Source: an uncultured Bacteroidales bacterium
GTDB taxonomy: Bacteria; Bacteroidota; Bacteroidia; Bacteroidales; Bacteroidaceae
NCBI GenBank assembly: GCA_945787885.1
Contig: CALZJF010000009.1
Span: 1 to 64,000, forward strand
Length of the DNA: 64,000 nucleotides
Direction: 5' to 3'
Shown: positions 1-9,105 of the stretch, piece after piece
Numbering within the stretch: the stretch's first letter is position 1
Layout: each line of letters starts with the position of its first letter
Made by a program: the position numbers and the translations under genes
Notes under the pieces: model-generated
Databases searched by the model: none
Told to the model about the DNA's origin: nothing
What the model saw: the letters and a program-made list of their open reading frames with translations, nothing else

Positions 1-2166
1 GACCTCAGCCCCAAGGCACAATACTTCGAGGTGAAGAAGGTGTATCAGAATGTAGGCGTCAGCCCCATCGACCTTCAGCAAGGCAAGGTGGAAATCTTCA
101 ACAAGAACTATTTTGAAGACCTGTCAGACTATAAGGTCATCTGGAGCCTTTATGAAGACGGCGTGCAGGTGGCCCTCGACAATCTTGGCACGAGCTGCCA
201 GAAGCTTGGCCCGCGGCAGCGCGGCGTAGCCACCTTGGGCTATACCTCCTATCCTTTCAAGCCGGGCAGCGAATATTTCGTCAAGGTGCAGTTCGTGCTC
301 GCGGCCGATCGCCCCTGGGCGAAGGCGGGCTATGTGCAGATGGAAGAGCAGCTGCCCCTCCAAAATCCTGCCGCCGCCACTGCCGTGGCCGAGCAGGCGA
401 AGGCCGACCTCGCAAAAGCTGGCGCGGGCAAGGGCGAGCTCCGCGTGCAGAAACCCATCGTCGCTGCCGACCGCCTCTCCTTCTCTGGCAAGGGATGGGA
501 AATGGCATTCGATACGAAGCGAGGCACTATCGACGGACTGAAATACGATGGCGAAACCATCATCACCCCTGGCCACGGCCCCGTGCTCAACGCCTTCCGC
601 GCTCGCACCGACAATGACAATTGGTGTGACTACAAGTGGCCGCAGCTCGGACTCCATCATCTCCAGCACCGCGTCACTGCCTTCTCGCACTATGCCCGCA
701 AGGACGGAGCCTACGTGCTCAACTTCACTGTCGAGAGCCAGGCTCCCTACGGCGGCAACGACCGCTACAGCAATCGCGACCGCAATCCCGAAACCGTCTA
801 TTGCATCGTGGAGAACACCCGTCAGCGCTTCGGCGAAGACGATTTCAAGTTCATCACCAATCAGCTCTATACCATCTATCCCGATGGCTCAGTAGAACTG
901 GAGTCGGCCATCACGGCCTCTGATACGGAAGTCGATCTCCCCCGCATCGGATATGCCCTCCAGCTCCCCTCGGAGTATGACAACTTCCTCTATTACGGCC
1001 GCGGCCCCGTCAATAACTATAACGACCGCCGCACTTCGCAATTCATTGAATTGCATCAGGGCCTCGTCGGCGAGCAAGACATCATGCTTCCCAAGCCGCA
1101 GGAGATGGGCAACCGCGAAGAAGTGCGGTGGTGTGCGCTCACGGATCAGTTTGGCAAGGGTGCCGCCTTCGTGGCCACCACGCCCAGCTATGCCCATGTG
1201 GAGCCTGCGGGCAAGCTCTTCGGCGCAGAGCCCACTGCTCCCGCCGTGCCGACGATGAGCGTCAGCGCACTGCCTTGGAGCCAGCTCGAACTCATGGAGG
1301 CAGCCCACCCCTATCAATTGCCCGAACCGAACGCCACGCATCTGCTCCTCGATGCCAAGGTGATGGGCCTCGGCGGCAACAGCTGTGGACAGGGCGGCCC
1401 GCTCAATCCCGACCGCGTGAAGAGCGTGGGCTACGATTTCGGATTCATCATCCGTCCGTTCGCGCTCAGTAAGACTGCCGACAATATTGCTGACCAAATG
1501 GATTCCATCCGCGACGTTGTCAAGGTGGCTCCCAGCGGCGACCGCCCCATCTCCATACAGCGCGACCGCCGCGGCAATCTCTCCATCCGCAGCCTCGCGG
1601 CAGGCCGCGTCGTGATGTATAGCATCGACGGCGGAAAGGCACAGAAATATGAGCAGCCCGTAGCCTTGCGCCAGGGCGGAAGCGTGAAGGCATGGTTCGC
1701 CGACAATCGCAAGGTGGCCTTCACGCAAGACTTTGCCAAGATAGAGAGCGTGCCCCTGGAGGTAGTCTTCTGCTCCAGCCAGGAATTTGGCGAGGGCAAT
1801 GCCACGCATCTCGTGGATGGCGACCTTGGCACCATCTGGCATACGATGTATTCCGTCACGGTTGCCCAATATCCCCACTGGGTGGACTTCGACGCTGCCG
1901 ACCAAAAGCTGATGAAGGGCTTTGTCTATACCCCGCGTCGCAGTGGCAACAACGGCAACGTCAAGGACTATGAAATCTACGTCAGCGACGACGGTCAGAA
2001 CTGGGGCAATCCCGTCCACACCGGCAGTTTCGCCAACGATGGCAAGGCGCAGCGCGTAGAATTCAGCAAGCCTCTCACCGCACGCTACATCCGCTTCAAA
2101 GCCCTCTCCAGCCAGAACGGTCAGGACTTTGCCTCCGGAGCAGAGTTCTCGCTGATAGCCGAATAG
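1..2166 (+). CDS. Beta-galactosidase (GH2), C-terminal part, with discoidin-like tail
   Basis: This is the 3' part of a large glycoside hydrolase family 2 beta-galactosidase; the reading frame is open from base 1, so the catalytic barrel lies upstream of the window. The visible 721 residues begin in the beta-sandwich domain after the barrel. They continue through the beta-galactosidase small-chain fold (about residues 150-480; landmarks ARTDNDNW and YYGRGPVNNYNDR) and end in a module resembling F5/8 type C (discoidin) carbohydrate-binding domains (about 590-721; landmarks HLVDGDLGTIWHT and YEIYVSDDGQNW). Such multi-domain enzymes in Bacteroidales are usually periplasmic or surface exposed and trim galactosides from host or plant glycans. 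A strong hairpin terminator follows the stop. The family assignment is firm; the natural substrate cannot be told from this fragment. Confidence 0.9.
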   Translation, partial: DLSPKAQYFEVKKVYQNVGVSPIDLQQGKVEIFNKNYFEDLSDYKVIWSLYEDGVQVALDNLGTSCQKLGPRQRGVATLGYTSYPFKPGSEYFVKVQFVLAADRPWAKAGYVQMEEQLPLQNPAAATAVAEQAKADLAKAGAGKGELRVQKPIVAADRLSFSGKGWEMAFDTKRGTIDGLKYDGETIITPGHGPVLNAFRARTDNDNWCDYKWPQLGLHHLQHRVTAFSHYARKDGAYVLNFTVESQAPYGGNDRYSNRDRNPETVYCIVENTRQRFGEDDFKFITNQLYTIYPDGSVELESAITASDTEVDLPRIGYALQLPSEYDNFLYYGRGPVNNYNDRRTSQFIELHQGLVGEQDIMLPKPQEMGNREEVRWCALTDQFGKGAAFVATTPSYAHVEPAGKLFGAEPTAPAVPTMSVSALPWSQLELMEAAHPYQLPEPNATHLLLDAKVMGLGGNSCGQGGPLNPDRVKSVGYDFGFIIRPFALSKTADNIADQMDSIRDVVKVAPSGDRPISIQRDRRGNLSIRSLAAGRVVMYSIDGGKAQKYEQPVALRQGGSVKAWFADNRKVAFTQDFAKIESVPLEVVFCSSQEFGEGNATHLVDGDLGTIWHTMYSVTVAQYPHWVDFDAADQKLMKGFVYTPRRSGNNGNVKDYEIYVSDDGQNWGNPVHTGSFANDGKAQRVEFSKPLTARYIRFKALSSQNGQDFASGAEFSLIAE

Positions 2167-2246
2167 GGCAGGGCGATGGCGCGTTGGCTCCGCCCTCATG
2201 CGTTGCCAGCCGCGCCACATAGTTTTGAACCATTACGAACCATTTA

Positions 2247-2301
2247 CCAAGGGTGTCCCCTCGCTCTGAGCCATGCTCAGGGGCGGACACCCTTGGTTTT
2301 T
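2247..2301 (+). terminator. Rho-independent terminator after the beta-galactosidase
   Basis: A perfect 12-bp inverted repeat (CCAAGGGTGTCC at 2247-2258, its complement at 2285-2296) is followed directly by TTTTT. It lies 81 bases after the beta-galactosidase stop and isolates that gene from the helicase downstream. Confidence 0.8.
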
Positions 2302-2310
2302 CGCCTGTAA

Positions 2311-2457
2311 CACGCATATATTTATATACAGCACTCCTATATTTATATATAGCACTCCTGTGTTTATATACAGTACTCCTGTGTTTATATATAGCACTCC
2401 TGTATTTATATATAGCACGCCCATATTTATATGCAACACTCCTATATTTATATATGA
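2311..2457 (+). repeat. 21-bp tandem repeat, seven units, running into the helicase start codon
   Basis: Seven consecutive 21-bp units (starts at 2311, 2332, 2353, 2374, 2395, 2416, 2437) of the form CACTCCTGTATTTATATATAG, each differing by a few bases. The last unit contains the ATG of the DEAD-box helicase (2454-2456). Each unit holds an AT-rich TATTTATATA core. As 21 is a multiple of 3, several frames stay open on both strands and spell heptad-like peptides, which is a by-product of the repeat. The position suggests the 5' leader or promoter of the helicase. Copy number could vary by slippage. Confidence 0.9.
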
Positions 2458-4385
2458 TTTCAACCACATTCCAATCGCTCGGCCTTCGCGAAGAGCTCCT
2501 CACCGCCATCGCCGAGCTGGGTTATGAGAACCCCATGCCCGTGCAGGAGGCTGTCATCCCCTATCTTTTGGGCGACCACAATGACGTGATAGCCCTGGCA
2601 CAGACCGGAACGGGCAAGACTGCCGCCTACGGACTGCCCGTCTTGCAGCGCGTCGATGCCGAACGCCGTACCACGCAGGCCATCATCCTCTCGCCCACAC
2701 GCGAACTCTGCCTGCAGATTTGCGACGACCTGCGCGACTATAGTCGCTATCTGCCAGGACTCCACGTCGTGCCCGTATATGGCGGAACGAGCATCGAAAG
2801 CCAAATCAGAAGCCTGAAGAAGGGCGCACAAATCATCGTCGCCACTCCCGGACGACTCATCGACCTGATGAACCGTGGCGTGGCGCAGCTCAATGAGGTG
2901 GAGAACGTTGTCCTCGACGAAGCCGACGAAATGCTCAACATGGGTTTCTCTGAAAGCATCGACGAGATTCTTGCAGGAGTGCCTGCTGACCGCAACACGC
3001 TCCTCTTCTCCGCCACTATGGGTCCGGAAATCGAGCGCATAGCCAAGAGCTATCTCCACGATTACAAGGAAATCGTCATAGGTTCGCGCAACGAAGGGGC
3101 AGAACACGTCAATCATGTCTATTATCTTGTCAAGGCGCAGGATAAATATGCCGCCCTCAAGCGCATCGTGGATTATTATCCCCGCATCTATGCCATCATT
3201 TTCTGCCGCACGCGCTTGGAAACGCAGGAGGTGGCTGACCATCTTATCCGCGATGGCTACAACGCCGAGGCCCTCCACGGCGATCTGGCACAGGCACAGC
3301 GCGACCTGACGATGCAGAAATTCCGCCAGCACCGCACGCAGTTCCTCGTTGCCACCGACGTGGCTGCGCGAGGCCTTGACGTTGACGACCTCACCCATGT
3401 CATCAACTACGGTTTGCCTGACGACATCGAGAGCTACATACACCGCTCCGGGCGTACCGGGCGAGCCGGAAAGCGAGGCACGAGCATCAGCATCATCCAT
3501 GTGCGCGAGAAGGCAAAGATTCGCGCCATAGAGCGCGTCATCTTCACTGGCGAGCACAGCAATCGCCGATTTGAAAGCGCGCAGCTCCCTGAGCCCGATG
3601 AAATCTGCACGAAGCAGCTCTACCACGTCATTGACCAGTTTGAACACGTGGAGGTGGACGACGAGCAAATAGCAGCCTTCCTGCCCGAAGTGAACCGCAA
3701 GCTGGAGTGGCTTTCGCGCGAAGACCTCATCAAGCGTCTCGTCACGGCAGAGTTCGGACGCTTCATGCGCTATTATGCCGATGCCCCCGAAATCATTCAG
3801 CCCGACGATCGCTCCGCACGCGAAGCTCGCGGCGAGGGCAAGAACGGGGGCGAGCGCAGCCGCCGCGATGGGAAGGGCGGCGGAAAGTCCGTCCACGTGG
3901 CAGAAGAGGGCTATCGTCGTCTGTTCATCAACCGCGGCAAGCGCGACCATTTCTTCGCCCGCGAGATTATCAACATCGTCAATCGCTACGTGAAGGGCAA
4001 GGTGGAGATAGGGCGCATTGACCTCCTCCCCTCCATCGCCTTCTTCGAGGTTCCCGAGGAATATGCCGAAGATGTCATCCGCATGATGGCGAAGGCGAAG
4101 GCGGGCGACCGCCGCGTCGTCGTAGATTGGGCAGACCGTGAGGACGATGCCGCACGTCCGGCTTCCCGCCGTCGTCCCTCCTCGCCGTCCTCAGCCTCCT
4201 CTCCCTCCGCCTCAGCCGCGTCGTCCTCCGCCTCTCATTCCTCTTCCTCCCGCCGTCGTCCTGCCTCAGATTCCCCCTCCCCCCGCCGCCGTCCTGCCAA
4301 GGGTCAGGCGCGCAGCGAGGAGAAGCCGGAGCGGAAAGGCAAGAAATATGGCAAGGACGACTGGAAGCAGTTCTTCAACTCCTGA
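2454..4385 (+). CDS. DEAD-box ATP-dependent RNA helicase with DbpA-type RNA-binding domain
   Basis: A 643-residue RNA helicase that unwinds RNA duplexes using ATP, as in ribosome assembly or cold-adapted RNA turnover. The two RecA-like domains carry all the signature motifs: AQTGTGKT (49-56), PTREL (81-85), TPGR (131-134), DEAD (155-158), SAT (186-188) and HRSGRTGRAG (330-339). A DbpA-type RNA-binding domain follows (about 495-570, YRRLFINRGKRDHFF). The tail is Ser/Pro/Arg/Lys rich and probably disordered. I chose the ATG at 2454 because translation then begins MISTTFQSLGL, placing the Q-motif phenylalanine at residue 6. The frame is open 67 codons further upstream, but only through the tandem repeat. 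It could be named DeaD/CsdA or DbpA-like; the domain order is clear. Confidence 0.92.
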   Translation: MISTTFQSLGLREELLTAIAELGYENPMPVQEAVIPYLLGDHNDVIALAQTGTGKTAAYGLPVLQRVDAERRTTQAIILSPTRELCLQICDDLRDYSRYLPGLHVVPVYGGTSIESQIRSLKKGAQIIVATPGRLIDLMNRGVAQLNEVENVVLDEADEMLNMGFSESIDEILAGVPADRNTLLFSATMGPEIERIAKSYLHDYKEIVIGSRNEGAEHVNHVYYLVKAQDKYAALKRIVDYYPRIYAIIFCRTRLETQEVADHLIRDGYNAEALHGDLAQAQRDLTMQKFRQHRTQFLVATDVAARGLDVDDLTHVINYGLPDDIESYIHRSGRTGRAGKRGTSISIIHVREKAKIRAIERVIFTGEHSNRRFESAQLPEPDEICTKQLYHVIDQFEHVEVDDEQIAAFLPEVNRKLEWLSREDLIKRLVTAEFGRFMRYYADAPEIIQPDDRSAREARGEGKNGGERSRRDGKGGGKSVHVAEEGYRRLFINRGKRDHFFAREIINIVNRYVKGKVEIGRIDLLPSIAFFEVPEEYAEDVIRMMAKAKAGDRRVVVDWADREDDAARPASRRRPSSPSSASSPSASAASSSASHSSSSRRRPASDSPSPRRRPAKGQARSEEKPERKGKKYGKDDWKQFFNS

Positions 4386-4408
4386 CGCGCAGGAGCGCAG
4401 ATAGGACA

Positions 4409-4461
4409 GTAAGCAGTAAGAATCAAGCGTTTGCACGATTCTTGCTGCTTACCGTTTTTTT
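4409..4461 (+). terminator. Terminator after the DEAD-box helicase
   Basis: A 16-bp stem (GTAAGCAGTAAGAATC at 4409-4424 pairing with 4437-4452, one G-T wobble) and a 12-base loop, followed by seven T. It begins 24 bases after the helicase stop. Confidence 0.85.
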
Positions 4462-4475
4462 GCCTGCTAAGGCTT

Positions 4476-4614
4476 GGTAGGCAGTGTGGTGAGAAATATT
4501 GTGGCTTGTATGTCAGAACCCTCTCTTGAGCATAAAAAATAATTTTTAAGTAGGTAATGAAAATGATTTTTATGTTAGAATGCTCAATTTGGATGCAGGT
4601 TTTAGTCTTGAAAT
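4476..4614. repeat. F2 repeat, two broken pieces (F2d)
   Basis: Bases 4476-4550 look like an F2 element with an internal deletion: the left-end segment GTGGCTTGTATGTCAGAAC joins right-end sequence ending AATTTTTAAGTAGG. A second, inverted piece (4548-4614: AAGTAGGTAATGAAAATGAT, then GGTTTTAGTCTTGAAAT) runs straight into a truncated F1 element at 4615. The piece resembles the complement of the F2 right end at 40640-40686. Confidence 0.65.
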
Positions 4615-4761
4615 GTGCCGTAGATTTTTGTTTTTCACGAGGGAGCGTAGCGGGCTACGTGACCGAATGAAAGCCAAAAAGATACGGTGCGAGAGGCGTG
4701 AAGGCATCCAAGTAAAACAAGAACACTGCCTTACATTGAAAACTAATTTATAGAACCTACC
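4615..4761 (-). mobile_element. F1 MITE-like element, long form, one end missing (F1a)
   Basis: Read on the minus strand this matches the full-length copy at 54321-54509. It starts at the terminal GGTAGGTTCTATAAATTAG, passes the hairpin GTAGC-CC-GCTAC and ends near CTACGGCAC, where it abuts F2 sequence. The second terminal repeat is lost, so no target duplication can be scored. Confidence 0.75.
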
Positions 4762-4828
4762 TTCACCCTGTGTTCGCAGCAGAGACAATGCCGTTTCAGC
4801 CAAGCCGTGCGCATGACCGAGGGGGATG

Positions 4829-4961
4829 ATGCTGAGCCTTGCGATGCTTCCGCAGAGCCCCTGCCTCTCACGTGGCCACTTTCTGCCCCGAAAGTGGCCA
4901 CGTTTCCCCCCGAAAGTGGCCACTTGGAGGGGCAAAGTGATTGCATGGAGACAAAAAGTGA
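4829..4961 (-). repeat. 22-bp x 4 array element, copy A1
   Basis: Four hexamer sites start at 4873 (TGGCCA), 4895 (TGGCCA), 4917 (TGGCCA) and 4938 (TGATTG): spacings 22, 22, 21. On the minus strand the spacers are G-rich, except one inverted spacer. The flanks match other copies: a GCAGGGGCTCTGC-like palindrome on the left (4842-4862) and a TTTGTCTCC remnant on the right. No reading frame explains it. Confidence 0.85.
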
Positions 4962-5356
4962 GGTCGGAAATTTGGAAATCTCCCCTGCACACGCCCCAAA
5001 ATGAGCAGAAAGACGGTGCTGAAAGGCATAAAAGCCTGCGAGAAAGGGCGTTTTTTGCTTTTTTTGACAGGCAAAATGCTGCGAAACACTGCGAAAAGCG
5101 TATATTTGCAGCCGTTGAAGAGGGGCAGTCCTCTTCAGCTTTCGTGATAGTTGTACGTAAAATATTATTGCATCCCCATAGATATGGGTCGAACGGGGTG
5201 CCGCCTTGGTCGGTAGGCTGATGTGTACGCGCACGTGGCGCATTCCCTGCAAGGGATGTCACGCGTGGCAGTGGCTCATCGCCCTGCGGGCTGACCTTGG
5301 CAGCACTGCGAGGCTGTATGATTGCGGGATGAATATCAACCCAAAACCTAAAAGAC
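4962..5356. other. Gap and structured leader before the first T9SS protein gene
   Basis: No gene is apparent. A TAnnTTTG match (5101-5108) would give a transcript with a leader of about 250 bases. The leader contains a strong hairpin (CGTGGCGCATTCCCT at 5234-5248 pairing with AGGGATGTCACG at 5252-5263). I could not match it to a known riboswitch class. Confidence 0.5.
5101..5108 (+). promoter_or_regulatory. Candidate -7 box for the 5.36-kb secreted protein
   Basis: TATATTTG fits the Bacteroidota -7 consensus TAnnTTTG, but no TTTG lies about 20 bp upstream, so this is a half-match only. Confidence 0.35.
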
Positions 5357-8300
5357 ATGACAGACTACACACGTTTTCTGGCCAGTGTGCTGATGGCAGC
5401 CGCTGCCGTGCCTGCCGTCGCACAGCGTCAGGCACAGCCGTCGCTGTCCGCCGCACAGTTGGCAAAGAGAAGCGGACTCTCCGCTATGTATGACCGCGTT
5501 GTCGAGGCGCGTCAGCAGCAAGTGGCGCAGCAGGCACGGCGTAAGGGTGCTGCCGCGCTGCCCGCCGCTCCCGATGGCACGGACATGGGCGAATTTGAAA
5601 ACTTCGGATGGCTCACCGCTCCGAACGGAGAATATTGGTATTACACGGCGAACTATCGCTATACCGACCTGAGCACCGAGGGTTCGGGCTTTTCGGACCT
5701 CAGCATCTCCGGCTTCAGGCTCAAGGTCTATGATGCGGCGTGCCAGTATGTGGGAGGCGTGGATGCCGACATCCCACTCCTCGACGATGAAGTGCGTATC
5801 AGCAAGATTGACTTCTCTGACGTGCTGAGCAAAAAGTTCTTCAACGTCGATAACAACTATGAAATCATGGTGCTGGTGAACGCCAACACGCCGAAATACA
5901 TCAACAATGTCCGCACCTACGCCTTCTCCATCACTCCCGATGAAGGGAAGAAGGAGCCCGTGGCAACGATTGACGGTATGCTGGTGGGGAGCATCGACGC
6001 TTCGCCGGACCAGTGGGCAGAGAATTTCTACTTCATCTTCGACAATGACGGCTATGCCAATCCCGATGGCAGCTTCACGCCAGCCACGGGCGAGGCGCAG
6101 GAGGGCAGCGTGCGCGGACAGCGATTCACGGTCTTCAAGAAGGCGGGATATAGCGGCGGGCCATCGGAGGTGGACTATCTTGACCTCACTTCCGATGAGG
6201 CCAACTACAGCGGCGGACTCCCCATCCTGCTCCAGAAGAAGGGCAATACCCTCTACATCGCCAAGACGGCATACGAGAAGCCCTATCTCCTCAATCCCGA
6301 CGACTATGAGAACATGGACATCACGCCCGACAACCACCTCATCGTCACGCTCTACAGCATGCCGCTCAACGCTTACGGCACGGTGAAGCTGGAGGAGCAG
6401 TGCCGCACGAGCATTGCCATGGCGGAGAACCCCAGCGACGATGTGCCGCTCAGATTCTACGGCGTGGGCACGCTCAACTATATGGACGACATGCAGATAG
6501 GCGAGGACGGAAAGCCCTCCTACATCGTCGTGGCGGAAGACTACCACATATCTACCGACGGCAGCTACTATTCCTTCTACGAATATAACGCCGAGGGCGA
6601 GCAGACGGCAACGGTGTTTGAGGAGGCGAACAACTACATCGCGCTCAGCCCCGTGGCAGGACATCCCGAACAGATGCTCTTCGTCACCCGCGATGCCAGC
6701 GATGTCTTCGATTTCCACTTCGTGAACATGGACAACTACAAGGAGGCGCTCACCCTCCCTGCCGCCTATGAGGACAATACGCTGACCACCTCCATCGACC
6801 GCGTTGCCGCCACGGGCGGAAGCTATGACTACATCATCCGCATGGGCATGACGGAGAAGAACGAGGAGGGACATCTCTGCGAGTGTATCAACGTGTTCCA
6901 TGCCGATGGCACGCACGCTTACAAGCGCCTGCTGTATCTCGGAGCGGATGTGGCTATCGCCATGCCCAACATCACTGCCACCGTGCTCAACCCTTACTTC
7001 GTCAATACCGACGACCAGCGCGAATATTTCTTCCTCGTGGGCAGATACACGGGTGTGTCGTCAAAGACGCGCACCGAGCTCCTCGTGCTGAACGATGCCG
7101 GCGAGACCGTCTTCCGCCTCCTTCCGGAGGAGACGAAGGGAAGCATATCGCGCGTGTGGACGTTCAATACGGACACCGATCCGCGCCTCGTCATCGTCTA
7201 TCGTACGCCTGACCTCAACCATTTCTATACCGAGATATACTCCATGCCGCTGACGAGCTTTGCCGGAGGAACGGGAACGAAGGATGACCCCTATCAGGTG
7301 GCGACGGCGGGCGATTTGCAGCAGCTCGGCAAATATCCTGACGCTCACTTCGCCATCGTGAAGGACATTGATGCCTCGCTGGCTTCGCTGCACGGTTCGG
7401 ACGCACAGTTCACGGGAACGCTGAAGGGCAATGGCCACGTGGTCAGCAACCTCTTTCTCAGCGGCCGCGACTGCAGTCTGCTCGGCAACATCGTCGGCGA
7501 CGGCGAGAGCGAGGAGCCCACGGTGAGCCATCTGACCTTTTCCCGCGCCACGCTGGCACCGCAGGGAGTGGGCGCTGCAGCACTGCTGGCAAGCTCCGCA
7601 CTGCAGGCGAAGGTGGAGGATGTGCATGTGTATGGCCTGAAGGTGGATGGCAGCGGCTTCACGGGAAGTTTCGGCGGATTGCTTGGCAATGTGAGCGTGA
7701 TGTCGAAGGTATCCGCCTGCTCCGTGGAGGATGCCGTGGTCAGTCTGCCCGCATCGGAGAGCGTGGGCGGCCTCTGCGCCTCCCTGCGCACTTCATCGTC
7801 GGTCGTAGCCAGCAAGTTTGGCGGCAGCATGGTGGCGAAGTCTGCCTTGGGAGGTATCGCCGGAGAGGTGTATGAAAATGGCGGACTGAGCAGCATCACG
7901 GATTGCCACGTGGATGCTGCGCTGACGGCAGAACACACGGTCGGCGGCATCGTGGGCAGCGACAATCACAACGAGATAGCCCGCAACCGCGTGGAGGGCA
8001 GCCTCACGGCTACCACGGGCTCGAAGTGGAGCGGTCCCTGCATCGGCGGCATCGTGGGCGTACTGGAAATGGTGAATGCCGGCAAGGTGGCGGGCAATGT
8101 CGTCTGCCTCGATGCCCTGAACTTCACGCCTGTGGATGGCGGCAGCGTGCGCTATGAGACGGCACACCGCATTGCCGGACAGACCGTCTATAACGAGGCG
8201 GGAACGGAAACGGACAACGGACTGGCTGCAAACTATGTGGAAGAAAGCCTCTCGCCCGTCTCCTCCCAGTCAGCGTATGCCGGCGCAGAGGGTGCTGAGG

Positions 8301-8911
8301 GCGAGAGCATCGCACGGGGAAGCCTGACGACCGACTTCTTCAAGACGCTCGGCTATGGCTACGGAGCATCGGCACCGTCGCCTTGGAAGGGCGATGCGCT
8401 CCCAAGGCTCTATTTCGAGGGCGAAACGAGGGGACTCGTGGCTGTCACCACCCAGTTGGAGCTGAGAGCCTTGGCAATGGGCGAGGTGCTCTTCCTGGCT
8501 CCCGGCGGTTCGGGCGACGACATCACGGTCAGCGTGGCTGACGATGGCGTGATTGAAGTGGCTTACATAGAGAGCCGGAATGAAGGCAAGGTGGTGGCGT
8601 TCGATGCGCTGAAGCCTGGCGTGACGACCATCACTGCCCGCTGCGGCGACTATACTGCCCAGTGTGTGGTGACGGTGCAGGGAACCGGCGCTTCCGGCAT
8701 CGACCTCGTCGGCAATGCTCTGCCGCAGACTGCCTTGGCATTCGATGGCGGGCAGCTCTCTGCTGCTCACGCCGATGCTGCCATCCGCGTTTGCGACGCC
8801 GGAGGCCGCACGGTGGCCCAGGGCATGGGCAGCGTCTCTGTGCGCCAGCTCCTGCCGGGCATTTATGTAGCCACGGCTGAAGGCTCTTCAATGAAGTTTA
8901 TCGTGAAATAG
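5357..8911 (+). CDS. Large secreted protein with GLUG-like repeats, Ig-like domain and T9SS sorting tail
   Basis: An 1184-residue protein. It starts with a cleavable signal peptide (hydrophobic core FLASVLMAAAAVPAVAQ, cut after about residue 22). The first 600 residues are an unrecognised beta-rich region. From about residue 640, after GGTGTKDDPYQVATAGDLQQ, come GLUG-like beta-helix repeats (GGLLGN, GGLCAS, GGIAGE, GGIVGS, GGIVGV), each about 30-40 residues apart. Next is a bacterial Ig-like (BIG2-type) domain (about 1020-1095). The last 75 residues resemble T9SS type A sorting domains (RVCDAGGRTV, LPGIYV, then FIVK at the end). This predicts export across the outer membrane and surface attachment. 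The function is unknown; adhesion or scaffolding is plausible by architecture only. Three more proteins of the same secretion class follow. Confidence 0.8.
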   Translation: MTDYTRFLASVLMAAAAVPAVAQRQAQPSLSAAQLAKRSGLSAMYDRVVEARQQQVAQQARRKGAAALPAAPDGTDMGEFENFGWLTAPNGEYWYYTANYRYTDLSTEGSGFSDLSISGFRLKVYDAACQYVGGVDADIPLLDDEVRISKIDFSDVLSKKFFNVDNNYEIMVLVNANTPKYINNVRTYAFSITPDEGKKEPVATIDGMLVGSIDASPDQWAENFYFIFDNDGYANPDGSFTPATGEAQEGSVRGQRFTVFKKAGYSGGPSEVDYLDLTSDEANYSGGLPILLQKKGNTLYIAKTAYEKPYLLNPDDYENMDITPDNHLIVTLYSMPLNAYGTVKLEEQCRTSIAMAENPSDDVPLRFYGVGTLNYMDDMQIGEDGKPSYIVVAEDYHISTDGSYYSFYEYNAEGEQTATVFEEANNYIALSPVAGHPEQMLFVTRDASDVFDFHFVNMDNYKEALTLPAAYEDNTLTTSIDRVAATGGSYDYIIRMGMTEKNEEGHLCECINVFHADGTHAYKRLLYLGADVAIAMPNITATVLNPYFVNTDDQREYFFLVGRYTGVSSKTRTELLVLNDAGETVFRLLPEETKGSISRVWTFNTDTDPRLVIVYRTPDLNHFYTEIYSMPLTSFAGGTGTKDDPYQVATAGDLQQLGKYPDAHFAIVKDIDASLASLHGSDAQFTGTLKGNGHVVSNLFLSGRDCSLLGNIVGDGESEEPTVSHLTFSRATLAPQGVGAAALLASSALQAKVEDVHVYGLKVDGSGFTGSFGGLLGNVSVMSKVSACSVEDAVVSLPASESVGGLCASLRTSSSVVASKFGGSMVAKSALGGIAGEVYENGGLSSITDCHVDAALTAEHTVGGIVGSDNHNEIARNRVEGSLTATTGSKWSGPCIGGIVGVLEMVNAGKVAGNVVCLDALNFTPVDGGSVRYETAHRIAGQTVYNEAGTETDNGLAANYVEESLSPVSSQSAYAGAEGAEGESIARGSLTTDFFKTLGYGYGASAPSPWKGDALPRLYFEGETRGLVAVTTQLELRALAMGEVLFLAPGGSGDDITVSVADDGVIEVAYIESRNEGKVVAFDALKPGVTTITARCGDYTAQCVVTVQGTGASGIDLVGNALPQTALAFDGGQLSAAHADAAIRVCDAGGRTVAQGMGSVSVRQLLPGIYVATAEGSSMKFIVK

Positions 8912-8927
8912 TCAAAACCCTGACGGG

Positions 8928-8972
8928 ACTAAAGGCCGTTCGCTCGCGAAACGTGGGCAAACGGCCTTTAGT
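8928..8972 (+). terminator. Hairpin after the GLUG-repeat protein
   Basis: A perfect 13-bp inverted repeat (ACTAAAGGCCGTT at 8928-8940 and its complement at 8960-8972), 16 bases past the stop. There is no T-run; an F1 element begins 4 bases later, so the insertion may have displaced the tail. Confidence 0.6.
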
Positions 8973-8976
8973 TATA

Positions 8977-9077
8977 GGTAGGTTCTATAAATTCGTTTTC
9001 AATGTAAGGCAGTGTTTCTGTTTTACTTGGATGTCTTCTCTCGCAAATACATCGCAAGCTAATTGATAGAACCTACC
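8977..9077 (-). mobile_element. F1 MITE-like element, 101 bp (F1b)
   Basis: It runs from GGTAGGTTCTATAAATTCG to AATTGATAGAACCTACC and is flanked on both sides by TATA (8973-8976 and 9078-9081), an apparent 4-bp target duplication. It is inverted relative to the copy at 10019-10119. Confidence 0.85.
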
Positions 9078-9105
9078 TATAGAGAACACGTCAATGCCAA
9101 AGAAT

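Noticed and set aside
889..2220. Long minus-strand open frames opposite real genes (also at 2460-3950, 19458-20840, 21875-23590, 56630-59254)
   Set aside because: They mirror strongly supported + strand genes, have odd amino-acid make-up (His, Ala and Val rich) and no family motif; they arise from codon bias in GC-rich DNA.
2253..2453. A 67-residue N-terminal extension of the DEAD-box helicase
   Set aside because: It is translated tandem repeat (YLYIALL-type heptads), and the family N-terminus begins at 2454.
4873..4944. CRISPR array
   Set aside because: The conserved part is only about 6-12 bases, the spacers are themselves conserved, unit number is always four, and no cas gene is present.
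5109..5356. Cobalamin or TPP riboswitch
   Set aside because: I looked for their conserved boxes and did not find them.
4570..5358. Minus-strand open frame of 262 codons
   Set aside because: It runs through the F1, F2 and A1 repeats; the peptide segments recur wherever the repeats occur, in several frames.
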